The notes below the pieces were generated by a model. That model was not told the origin of the DNA and searched no databases. It saw only the letters and a list, made by a program, of their open reading frames with translations. 5,069 nt of DNA. Origin: a bacterium (GTDB taxonomy: Bacteria; Desulfobacterota; UBA8473). Positions 1 to 5,069 of this stretch are shown here, in pieces. Both the position numbers and the translations under genes were made by a program. Within the stretch, counting starts at the first letter, position 1, and each line of letters begins with the position of its first letter. The DNA is taken from NCBI GenBank assembly GCA_009773075.1, contig WOUX01000256.1, positions 1 through 5,069 of the forward strand. Direction: 5' to 3'.

Positions 1-509
1 AGTTCAGCTGGGCTAAGACCAGCACTGCTCTTTTAGATGCTATGAAAACTACTTCCAAGCTGTTCTTGCTTATTGGTGCGGCAATTGGATTCGCGCTTAT
101 CCTCACATATAATGGAGTCCCCCAAATGGTTACCGGGTTGGTAGCAGAGGCTGGACTCTCCCGCATGGGATTTATGGCATTGTGCTTCATCCTGTATCTC
201 GTATTGGGGATGATCTTGGATGCCGGGCCTATAATTATAATTACTCTTCCCGTTATATGGCCGGCAGCCCTGGCGGTGGGTGCTGATCCGATACACTTTG
301 CCGTATTTTTGGTTGCAGCGGTAGTGTCTGGACAAGCTACCCCTCCTTATGGTGTAAATCTATTCGCCATGGCAGGGTTGACCCGGGAGCCTGTGGGAGA
401 CATAGTCAAAGGAGCCATCCCCTTCATTATAGCGCTATATGTTGGTGTGGCAATAGTTATGTTAATACCTTCTCTGTCCACTTGGCTGCCAAAATTTATG
501 ATGCATTAA
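1..509 (+). CDS. dctM: TRAP transporter large permease (DctM family), C-terminal part, 5' end outside window
   Basis: This is the membrane channel subunit of a tripartite ATP-independent periplasmic transporter, which imports organic acids using an ion gradient. The reading frame is open from base 3 through the Met codon at 42, so that Met is internal and the gene begins upstream. About 168 codons are visible, against roughly 425-430 for the whole family protein. Hydrophobic segments typical of the family are clear, counting from the Met at 42: about residues 7-30, 43-76, 86-113 and 124-145. Family signatures seen are GMILDAGPIIIITLPVIWPA (an Asp-containing loop before a Pro-rich helix), DPIHFAVF, and ATPPYGVNLFAMAGL, a variant of the usual LTPPVGxNLF. 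The end, SLSTWLPKF, matches the normal family terminus, so the 3' end is intact. The DctP binding protein and DctQ small subunit are not in the window. A 222-base gap separates it from the downstream operon. The family call is secure; the substrate is unknown. Confidence -1.
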   Translation, partial: FSWAKTSTALLDAMKTTSKLFLLIGAAIGFALILTYNGVPQMVTGLVAEAGLSRMGFMALCFILYLVLGMILDAGPIIIITLPVIWPAALAVGADPIHFAVFLVAAVVSGQATPPYGVNLFAMAGLTREPVGDIVKGAIPFIIALYVGVAIVMLIPSLSTWLPKFMMH

Positions 510-589
510 CGGGCATTGGCTATGGTGAAAGGCATAAATGATAAGTTGACATAATTACTAAATCCTAATATCTGTTCAAGACCTTAAGA

Positions 590-663
590 AGCATTCAGCG
601 GTCAGCAGATGGCCTTCATTCCTAGGATAATATTCGGAAGCTGAAGGCTGATAGCTGGAAGCT
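590..663. repeat. Imperfect inverted repeat built from 7-base units
   Basis: The right arm (636-663) is four tandem heptamers: GGAAGCT, GAAGGCT, GATAGCT, GGAAGCT. The left arm (590-617) reads in the opposite sense: AGCATTC, AGCGGTC, AGCAGAT, GGCCTTC. Pairing 597-618 with 642-663 gives 14 Watson-Crick and 4 G-U pairs in 22 positions, including 7 uninterrupted pairs of GCCTTCA (612-618) with TGAAGGC (642-648). TTCC (619-622) can extend the stem with GGAA (636-639). The mismatches fall mainly in the variable middle of each heptamer, while the AGC/GCT cores are kept. No T-run follows directly, so it is not a standard terminator. It may be a dispersed REP-like element or a structured leader; which is undecided. 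Confidence -1.
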
Positions 664-721
664 AAGAGACATTGTTTAGTGATTTTATTTTTAAACATAG
701 GACTACCCAATAAATAACGTT

Positions 722-727
722 GGAGAG
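722..727 (+). promoter_or_regulatory. Ribosome binding site that fixes the flavoprotein start at 732
   Basis: GGAGAG lies 4 bases before the ATG at 732 (6 bases counted from the GGAG core). An in-frame TTG at 720 would place this site inside the coding sequence, so ATG 732 is the better start. Confidence -1.
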
Positions 728-731
728 AAGC

Positions 732-1742
732 ATGAAAAGAACCAGAGTTTGTGAGCTATTCGGCATCGACTACCCTATAGTACAGGCGCCGATGGGTTGG
801 ATTGCGTGTGCTGAGTTGGTAGCAGCGGTTTCCAATGCTGGGGGATTGGGTACCCTTGGCCCCGCAGCCGGAGCAAGAAATCAAGATGAAGACAGGGACA
901 TAGATGCGGTGGAAAAGTGCTTGAGGGAGCAGATTCGTGAGGTGAAAGCCCTTACCGGCAAACCGTTTGCTGTTAATTTTCCCATTGGCTGGGGAAAACA
1001 GAAGATAGTTAACGAGCGGCGTGTTGCTGCGGCACTGGACGAGGGAATACCGATAGCCAATGTCTCCATGGGCTCACCTGAAGTACTCACCAAGAGGTTT
1101 CATGATGTCGGAGTTAAGGTTATCCATATTGTCACTTCAGCAAAGCACGCTCGAAAGGCTGAGGCAGCAGGGGTAGATGCAATTGTTTGCATCGGTCATG
1201 AGGCAGGGGGACATATTGGTCCAGATGAAATACCAACCTTTGTCTTGGTTCCTCAAGTTGTAGATGCGGTAAAAGTACCGGTGATTGCCGCCGGGGGAAT
1301 TGCTGATGCTCGAGGCCTTGTTGCAACTCTGGCACTGGGGGCAGAGGGAGTATACATGGGGACTCGTTTCATGGCGACTTACGAATGTAGTGCTCATCCC
1401 AATATGAAGCAGGCCGTGATAGAAGCAGATGATACCAGTGCTGTCGCATTTGGCCGTCGGACCGGCATATCGAGATGTCTCAAAAATGCTTACACCGATC
1501 GTCATACGGAGTTGGAAGCCAAGGGTGCTACCTTTGAGGAAATCCGAGACTACGAACGTTCGGGTGATGATCTTGAGGGATGGCGCCGTGTGCCGGCGGC
1601 TCTCATTAACGGTAATATCGAATATGGCTCAGCAGCCTGTGGTTCTATTGCTGGAAACATAAACGAGATTCTTACAGCGGAAGAGGTAATCCGTCGCATG
1701 GTAGATGGTTATCAATCGGTAATAAAGAGGTTAGAGGATTGA
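732..1742 (+). CDS. FMN-dependent nitronate monooxygenase / FabK-like flavoprotein (2-nitropropane dioxygenase family)
   Basis: This 336-residue TIM-barrel flavoprotein binds FMN and is full length for its family (about 320-360). Seen in order: YPIVQAPMGW near residues 14-23 (first strand, FMN site), AVNFP at 80-84, HEAGGHIG at 156-163 with His161 as the expected catalytic base, PVIAAGGIADARG at 183-195 (FMN phosphate loop), GTRFMAT at 210-216, and AACGSIAG at 301-308 near the flavin. The family includes nitronate monooxygenases, FabK enoyl-ACP reductases and NAD(P)H:quinone reductases, and these motifs do not separate them. The gene leads a run including two crotonases and an acyl-CoA ligase, which suggests a step on an acyl-CoA. 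If the host is anaerobic, an oxygen-using reaction is unlikely and a flavin-dependent reductase or dehydrogenase role is more plausible (inference). The ATG at 732 is chosen over TTG at 720 because the ribosome binding site sits between them. The fold is certain; the reaction is not. Confidence -1.
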   Translation: MKRTRVCELFGIDYPIVQAPMGWIACAELVAAVSNAGGLGTLGPAAGARNQDEDRDIDAVEKCLREQIREVKALTGKPFAVNFPIGWGKQKIVNERRVAAALDEGIPIANVSMGSPEVLTKRFHDVGVKVIHIVTSAKHARKAEAAGVDAIVCIGHEAGGHIGPDEIPTFVLVPQVVDAVKVPVIAAGGIADARGLVATLALGAEGVYMGTRFMATYECSAHPNMKQAVIEADDTSAVAFGRRTGISRCLKNAYTDRHTELEAKGATFEEIRDYERSGDDLEGWRRVPAALINGNIEYGSAACGSIAGNINEILTAEEVIRRMVDGYQSVIKRLED

Positions 1743-1768
1743 AATATTGAGATACTGAGGAGGATTTT

Positions 1769-2542
1769 ATGTCTTATGAGACCCTTACCCTTCGGAGAGA
1801 AGACCATGTGGTAGTTATCAATCTTATTAGCCTTGGGAACGACCAGTTAAAAATGGCTCGACTCTCTGATGATCTTTCTGATCTTTGTGCCAAAGTTACC
1901 TCGGATTCAGAGACACGGGTAATTATCCTTACCGGTGACGGAGAGAATGCCTTCTCTATGGGAACGGATTTGCTGGGAGGGATTTCGAGTGCCAAAGAAG
2001 AATTGCAAAGAAAGATGTGTTCTATCGCTGAACCCATTGCCAGATTTGATCGACCAGTTATCGCAGCAATTAACGGGAACGCTTTAGGACAGGGTTTGGA
2101 GTTGATATTAGCATGTGACATAAGAATTGCCGTAGATACAGCTCGTTTTGGACTGCCTCATATTACAACAGGCCTAATCCCCTGGGACGGGGGGACCCAA
2201 CGGTTATCGCGCTTGGTGGGAAGGGGTAAGGCTATGGAAATGATTCTCACCGGAGAGGTTATAGATGCCCATGAGGCCTATCGGATTAGTCTGGTAAACA
2301 GGGTTATAAAGCCTGATGAGCTCATGGGGGTAGCGATGGACGTGGCACGGGGGATGGCCTCCAGGGGGCCTATCGCTTTAAGGTACGCTAAAGAAGCGAT
2401 ATACAAAGGGATGGATCAAACTCTGGAACAGGGGTTACGTCTTGAGGCTGATCTATATTTTTTATTACAGATAACCAGTGATCGCACCGAGGGTGTCACG
2501 GCTTTTCGAGAGAAGAAAACCCCTCGGTTTGAAGGAAGATAA
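1769..2542 (+). CDS. Enoyl-CoA hydratase/isomerase family protein (crotonase fold) with altered active site
   Basis: This is a 257-residue soluble protein of normal crotonase length, expected to act on an acyl-CoA as a trimer or hexamer. AGGAGG lies 5 bases before the ATG, and the gap from the flavoprotein gene is 26 bases. Crotonase features: the first oxyanion-hole segment AFSMGTDL (residues 61-68), the second segment NGNALGQGLELILACDIRIA (102-121), FGLPHITTGLIPWDGGTQRL (127-146), and a full C-terminal tail EGVTAFREKKTPRFEG (241-256). Glu111 aligns with rat enoyl-CoA hydratase Glu144. The partner Glu164 position, normally in FGxPE, is His131 here. The middle Gly of the usual GGG oxyanion turn is Gln108. 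The usual N-terminal LNRPxxxNA CoA-binding segment is replaced by INLISLGNDQ (17-26). These changes argue against assuming plain 2-enoyl-CoA hydration; isomerase, hydrolase or lyase chemistry is possible. The fold call is firm, the reaction open. Confidence -1.
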   Translation: MSYETLTLRREDHVVVINLISLGNDQLKMARLSDDLSDLCAKVTSDSETRVIILTGDGENAFSMGTDLLGGISSAKEELQRKMCSIAEPIARFDRPVIAAINGNALGQGLELILACDIRIAVDTARFGLPHITTGLIPWDGGTQRLSRLVGRGKAMEMILTGEVIDAHEAYRISLVNRVIKPDELMGVAMDVARGMASRGPIALRYAKEAIYKGMDQTLEQGLRLEADLYFLLQITSDRTEGVTAFREKKTPRFEGR

Positions 2543-2555
2543 GGTGTTGTCTTTT

Positions 2556-2561
2556 GGGGAG
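2556..2561 (+). promoter_or_regulatory. Ribosome binding site for second crotonase, favouring ATG 2566
   Basis: GGGGAG ends 4 bases before the ATG at 2566. The in-frame TTG at 2554 overlaps the first base of this site and has only a distant, weaker purine run, so 2566 is preferred. The resulting protein then begins close to the usual crotonase N-terminus. Confidence -1.
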
Positions 2562-2565
2562 TCTC

Positions 2566-3228
2566 ATGAGCGGCTTTCCGACTATTATTTATGAAAAGAG
2601 GGGCAGTCTAGCCTACGTCACTCTCAATCGTCCTCAGTTTCTGAATGCCTATAATATTCAGATGAGGGATGACCTGTATCAAGTGCTGGGCGCTATCAAA
2701 GACGACAGTGAGGTTAGGGTTGCTATCCTCAAAGGAGCAGGAGAAAAGGCATTCTGTGCGGGAGCAGACTTGACTGAGTTTCTCACAGCACCATCCGCTG
2801 CGCTACATGGATATGTATTGGGTTCAGGCATTGAAATGGCCTTATTTTGCGATATAAGAATAGCCTCGGATGATACCCGGTTTGGTTTGCCTGAGGTGGG
2901 ATTGGGCATTATACCGGCTGCTGGCGGAACCCAGACCTTGCCCAGGGTCGTTGGGCAAGGAAAGGCGTTAGAAATGCTGCTCACAAATCCCTGGGTAAGT
3001 GGTGAGGAGGCTTACAGAGTTGGCCTGGTCAATAAGGTTGTCCCGAGGGATGAGCTTCTACAGACCGCCGAGGCGATGGCGAGACAGATCGCATCCTATG
3101 ATCCAAATGCCGTCAGGGCTGCGAAACAGGCTGCGCTGAGGGGATTAAATCTTACACTTGCAAAAGGCATTGATCTGGAAAAAAGGCTTGCGTCTGAGGT
3201 TGTATTAGCTGCTGGCCAGGGGAGTTGA
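2566..3228 (+). CDS. Shortened enoyl-CoA hydratase/isomerase family protein (crotonase fold)
   Basis: At 220 residues this is about 37 shorter than its upstream paralogue. Visible features: LNRPQFLNAYN (20-30, CoA-binding start), KAFCAGADL (61-69, first oxyanion-hole strand), ALHGYVLGSGIEMALFCDI (79-97) with Glu90 matching rat Glu144, FGLPEVGLGIIPAAGGTQ (106-123) with Glu110 matching Glu164, then EEAYRVGLVNKVV (147-159). Both catalytic Glu are kept. Between the GAD motif and the HG of ALHG there are 22 fewer residues than in the upstream crotonase: the helix and the KPxIA strand leading to the oxyanion turn are mostly missing, with the apparent junction near bases 2782-2808. The C-terminus stops 15 residues after the L-E of IDLEKRL and lacks the usual EGxxAFxEKRxPxFxG tail (16 residues shorter). 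It is still one open frame, so it may be a working variant, a decaying gene or an assembly artefact. The gap from the previous gene is 23 bases. The family is certain; whether it is active is doubtful. Confidence -1.
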   Translation: MSGFPTIIYEKRGSLAYVTLNRPQFLNAYNIQMRDDLYQVLGAIKDDSEVRVAILKGAGEKAFCAGADLTEFLTAPSAALHGYVLGSGIEMALFCDIRIASDDTRFGLPEVGLGIIPAAGGTQTLPRVVGQGKALEMLLTNPWVSGEEAYRVGLVNKVVPRDELLQTAEAMARQIASYDPNAVRAAKQAALRGLNLTLAKGIDLEKRLASEVVLAAGQGS

Positions 3229-3281
3229 CAGCGCAAATAATTGATCCAGATCCCAAATATTAATATAGGAAAGAGGAGAGA

Positions 3282-4847
3282 ATGAACACTACGGATTTTT
3301 TAAATATAGCCCATGCTATATGCCCTGAGCGGGACTGTATGGTGTTTGGAGAGAAAAGGTGGACATATGCGCAGACAAATGATAGAATCAACAAATTGGC
3401 CAATGGTCTGGCTGAGCTGGGCGTGGGCGTGGGAAAAGGCGATCGGGTGGGGATTATCCAGGTAAATTGTAATCAGTATATCGAATCTTATTTTGCCCTG
3501 GCTAAGTTGGGCGCTATTCTTGTTCCTTTGAATTTCAGAGCAAAAGCAGACGAATTGGGTTATATGGTAGCCAATGCCGAGGCTAAAGTACTATTGATGG
3601 GAAACAGATATATAGATTTGGTAAATACTATCTTACCTCGATTGCCCAGTGTGAAGCAGTGCATTTCCATGGACAGCAGCAGTGAGGGGATGCTTTATTA
3701 CGAAGATATAATCAATTCCTCATCTTCTGAGGAGTGTATCAGTGAAATAGACGACGAGGATGTTACGATTTTAATGTATACGGCAGGAACCACTGGACGT
3801 CCTAAGGGTGTGCCATTGAGACACAGTGCCTTTGCCGTATACGTTCTCGATAACGTGGAGCCTGCCAACCCGGAGATAGAGGAAAAGAACTTGCTCACAG
3901 TCCCTCTGTATCATGTGGCTGGCATACAGGCGATGTTGGCCGCGGTGTATGGTGGCCGAACCCTGGTATTGATGAGTCAGTTTGAGGTAAAAGAATGGCT
4001 GGAGACCGTTCAAGAGGAGCGGGCAACACGGGCGATGTTGGTTCCAACTATGCTGAAGAAGATTATCGATGATCCGGACTTTATGAGATACGACCTAACG
4101 AGCCTTCAGGTAATTACTTATGGTGCCGCTCCCATGCCTGTTGAGGTCATCAAAAAGGCGATCGACTTGATGCCATGGGTAAAGTTTATCAATGCCTTTG
4201 GCCAGACAGAGACCGCTTCTACGATCACGATGTTAGGTCCTGATGACCATATTATTAAAGGAACTGAAGAAGAACGTGAGAAAAAGTTGAAGAGGCTTAC
4301 TTCATCTATTGGCAGGCCATTACCGGATGTGGAAGTGAGAATTATTGGTGAAGAAGGAAATCCATTGCCGCCCTTGGAAGTTGGTGAGATTGTTGTAAGA
4401 GGCCCGCGAATGACAACCGGTTACTGGGGAGATGAGGAAAAGGCATCACGGTTAATGACTGTTGACGGCTGGCTGCATACCAGTGACATGGGTTGGATGG
4501 ATGAGGATGGTTATATCTACCTTGCTGGTCGTGGAGACGATATGATCATCCGAGGGGGAGAGAATATCTCACCAGAAGAGGTTGAAGAGGTCCTTTATTC
4601 CCATCCCAAGGTTGAGGAAGCAGCGGTAATAGGTGTCCCTGACCTGGAATGGGGACAACAACCAAGAGCTATCGTTGTGCTGAAAAAAGGGGGAGAGGCC
4701 AGTGCAGAAGAAATTATGGAGTACTGCCGATCGAAGTTGGCAGGATTCAAGCGACCCGCCTCAGTTGTTTTTATTGATTCCTTGCCACGGAATCCTATGG
4801 GCAAACTGCTTAGGAGAGTGCTTCGTGAGGAGTATGGACAGCCTTGA
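3282..4847 (+). CDS. AMP-forming acyl-CoA synthetase/ligase (ANL superfamily)
   Basis: This cytoplasmic ligase activates a carboxylic acid with ATP to an acyl-adenylate, then transfers the acyl group to CoA. At 521 residues it is full length for the class. Motifs in order: RWTYAQTND (26-34), the ATP-binding loop YTAGTTGRPKGV (166-177), VPLYHVAG (207-214), ITYGAAPMP (278-286, acyl-pocket strand), FINAFGQTETAS (302-313, adenine site), SIGRPLPDVEVRI (342-354), GWLHTSDMGW (396-405) with Asp402 for the ribose, AGRGDDMIIRGGENISPEEVE (415-435 hinge and C-domain start) and LPRNPMGKLLRR (501-512), where Lys508 is the catalytic C-terminal lysine. All key residues are present, so it should be active. 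Purine-rich AGAGGAGAGA precedes the ATG. The gap from the second crotonase is 53 bases with no terminator. It most likely feeds acyl-CoA to the crotonases. Subfamily and substrate (fatty, aromatic or alicyclic acid) cannot be decided from motifs. Confidence -1.
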   Translation: MNTTDFLNIAHAICPERDCMVFGEKRWTYAQTNDRINKLANGLAELGVGVGKGDRVGIIQVNCNQYIESYFALAKLGAILVPLNFRAKADELGYMVANAEAKVLLMGNRYIDLVNTILPRLPSVKQCISMDSSSEGMLYYEDIINSSSSEECISEIDDEDVTILMYTAGTTGRPKGVPLRHSAFAVYVLDNVEPANPEIEEKNLLTVPLYHVAGIQAMLAAVYGGRTLVLMSQFEVKEWLETVQEERATRAMLVPTMLKKIIDDPDFMRYDLTSLQVITYGAAPMPVEVIKKAIDLMPWVKFINAFGQTETASTITMLGPDDHIIKGTEEEREKKLKRLTSSIGRPLPDVEVRIIGEEGNPLPPLEVGEIVVRGPRMTTGYWGDEEKASRLMTVDGWLHTSDMGWMDEDGYIYLAGRGDDMIIRGGENISPEEVEEVLYSHPKVEEAAVIGVPDLEWGQQPRAIVVLKKGGEASAEEIMEYCRSKLAGFKRPASVVFIDSLPRNPMGKLLRRVLREEYGQP

Positions 4848-4884
4848 TTTCTGCCAAAGATAAGTAAAAAAAGAAGATATTAAA

Positions 4885-4890
4885 GGAGAG
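4885..4890 (+). promoter_or_regulatory. Ribosome binding site with long spacing before the desulforedoxin-like gene
   Basis: GGAGAG lies 10 bases before the ATG at 4901 (12 from the GGAG core), longer than usual. A nearer ATG at 4891 is directly adjacent to it but opens only a 6-codon frame (MIQNGK), which ends inside the start of the real gene. The long spacing may reduce translation of the small protein. Confidence -1.
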
Positions 4891-4900
4891 ATGATTCAAA

Positions 4901-5020
4901 ATGGCAAATGAAGTTGGAAAGAGGTATGTGTGTAAAAAGTGTGGTTCAGAGTTTATTGTAACTCGTGGTGGCAAAGGGAAGCTTTGCTGCTGTGGTCAAC
5001 CAATGGAACTCAAAAAGTAA
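4901..5020 (+). CDS. Desulforedoxin-like small iron protein (desulfoferrodoxin N-terminal domain type)
   Basis: This 39-residue protein should bind one Fe through four Cys in a rubredoxin-like centre. It has CKKC (Cys11, Cys14) and an adjacent Cys pair before Gly (Cys30, Cys31), with 15 residues between the two pairs. As I recall the Desulfovibrio gigas desulforedoxin sequence, this spacing is the same, its mature form also starts with Ala-Asn-Glu, and it has a comparable Gly-rich turn and CCGxxM ending. An extra Cys29 makes a CCC run, which is unusual. No second (superoxide reductase) domain follows, since the stop comes directly after MELKK. Known members act as dimeric electron carriers or as the Fe domain of desulfoferrodoxin, mostly in anaerobes. 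Here it lies 53 bases after the ligase and 25 before the next gene, so it is probably co-transcribed and may serve a redox enzyme of the cluster. A Zn-binding ribbon is the alternative. Family confidence is good, role unknown. Confidence -1.
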   Translation: MANEVGKRYVCKKCGSEFIVTRGGKGKLCCCGQPMELKK

Positions 5021-5045
5021 CAGGCGCATTTTGGAGGTAAAGACG

Positions 5046-5069
5046 ATGAGTCAGCTAGGAAAGATATAT
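5046..5069 (+). CDS. Start of a further operon gene, cut by the window end
   Basis: An ATG at 5046 opens the frame MSQLGKIY, 8 codons to the window edge. GGAGGT (5033-5038) lies 7 bases upstream, the strongest ribosome binding site in the window, so a real gene start is likely. It follows the desulforedoxin-like gene by 25 bases and so probably belongs to the same operon. Eight residues are too few to name a product. Confidence -1.

Larger units (their letters stand above)
510..731. other. Intergenic gap between TRAP permease and catabolic operon
   Basis: This 222-base stretch has no coding potential that I can support. Its central part (about 590-663) is an imperfect hairpin made of 7-base units, described separately. 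The final 60 bases are AT-rich and probably contain the promoter or leader of the downstream operon, but no convincing -35/-10 pair could be fixed. There is no GC-rich stem followed by a T-run directly after the permease stop, so a classical intrinsic terminator is not visible. Confidence -1.

Noticed and set aside
33..335. Minus-strand open frame of 100 codons opposite the TRAP permease, and other antisense frames across the window
   Set aside because: Each lies wholly opposite or out of frame with a clearly conserved gene, shows no recognisable family motifs and has low-complexity or biased composition, as expected for shadow frames.
42..509. ATG 42 as the true start of a short membrane protein
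   Set aside because: The frame is open to the window edge without a stop, there is no good ribosome binding site before 42, and the upstream codons (ending TALLDA) continue the DctM family sequence.
546..571. TTGACA (546-551) with TAATAT (566-571) as a sigma-70 promoter
   Set aside because: The -35 is perfect, but the spacer is only 14 bases, the -10 matches 4 of 6, and at the usual 17-base spacing the -10 is poor. It also lies well upstream of the first start codon, with the hairpin in between. Not strong enough to annotate.
590..663. Hairpin as a CRISPR array or intrinsic terminator
   Set aside because: Units are 7 bases without spacers, so it is not CRISPR. No run of T directly follows the stem; the AT-rich run near 681-692 starts about 18 bases downstream.
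720..731. TTG at 720 as the start of the flavoprotein
   Set aside because: It overlaps the ribosome binding site GGAGAG (722-727), which is correctly spaced for ATG 732. The extra four residues are not part of the family N-terminus.
2554..2565. TTG at 2554 as the start of the second crotonase
   Set aside because: GGGGAG at 2556-2561 serves ATG 2566, and the extension would run through this site.
3225..3266. TTGACA at 3225-3230 and AT-rich TAATAT near 3261 as an internal promoter for the ligase
   Set aside because: The spacing of 30 bases is far from the usual 17, and TTGACA overlaps the stop of the preceding gene. Probably chance.
4891..4911. Six-codon frame MIQNGK as a leader peptide
   Set aside because: It touches the ribosome binding site with no spacing and shows no regulatory feature such as repeated codons or a following attenuator. 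Most likely chance.

Overview
The window reads as part of an acyl-CoA catabolic gene cluster from an anaerobic or microaerophilic bacterium. All genes are on the + strand. The best guess is an uncultivated Desulfobacterota-like lineage, or another anaerobe with a similar lifestyle such as Dehalococcoidia. This rests on context only: a free-standing desulforedoxin-type iron protein, a TRAP permease and a CoA-ligase/crotonase set. Base composition is moderate and no rRNA or other phylogenetic marker is present, so the assignment is soft.

Layout: bases 1-509 hold the C-terminal part of a TRAP transporter large permease (DctM family), whose 5' end lies outside the window. A 222-base gap (510-731) follows. 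It contains an unusual imperfect hairpin built from 7-base units (about 590-663). From 732 onward the genes are tightly packed in one direction with gaps of 23-53 bases and no visible terminator, so they are probably one operon: an FMN-dependent nitronate monooxygenase/FabK-like flavoprotein (732-1742), a crotonase-fold protein (1769-2542), a second, shortened crotonase-fold protein (2566-3228), an AMP-forming acyl-CoA ligase (3282-4847), a 39-residue desulforedoxin-like protein (4901-5020), and the first 8 codons of a further gene (5046 onward) behind a strong ribosome binding site.

How they may work together (inference): the TRAP permease imports a carboxylic acid, the ligase converts it to its CoA thioester, the crotonases hydrate, isomerise or cleave the acyl-CoA, and the flavoprotein carries out a flavin-dependent redox step, perhaps enoyl reduction rather than an oxygen-dependent reaction. 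The desulforedoxin could carry electrons or protect against oxygen. The substrate cannot be told from the sequence.

Points deserving a second look are the heptamer hairpin, the first crotonase with His in place of the second catalytic Glu, the second crotonase with about 22 residues missing inside a conserved fold plus a shortened C-terminus, and the flavoprotein's probable non-oxygenase role. Nothing here demonstrates a wholly new system.
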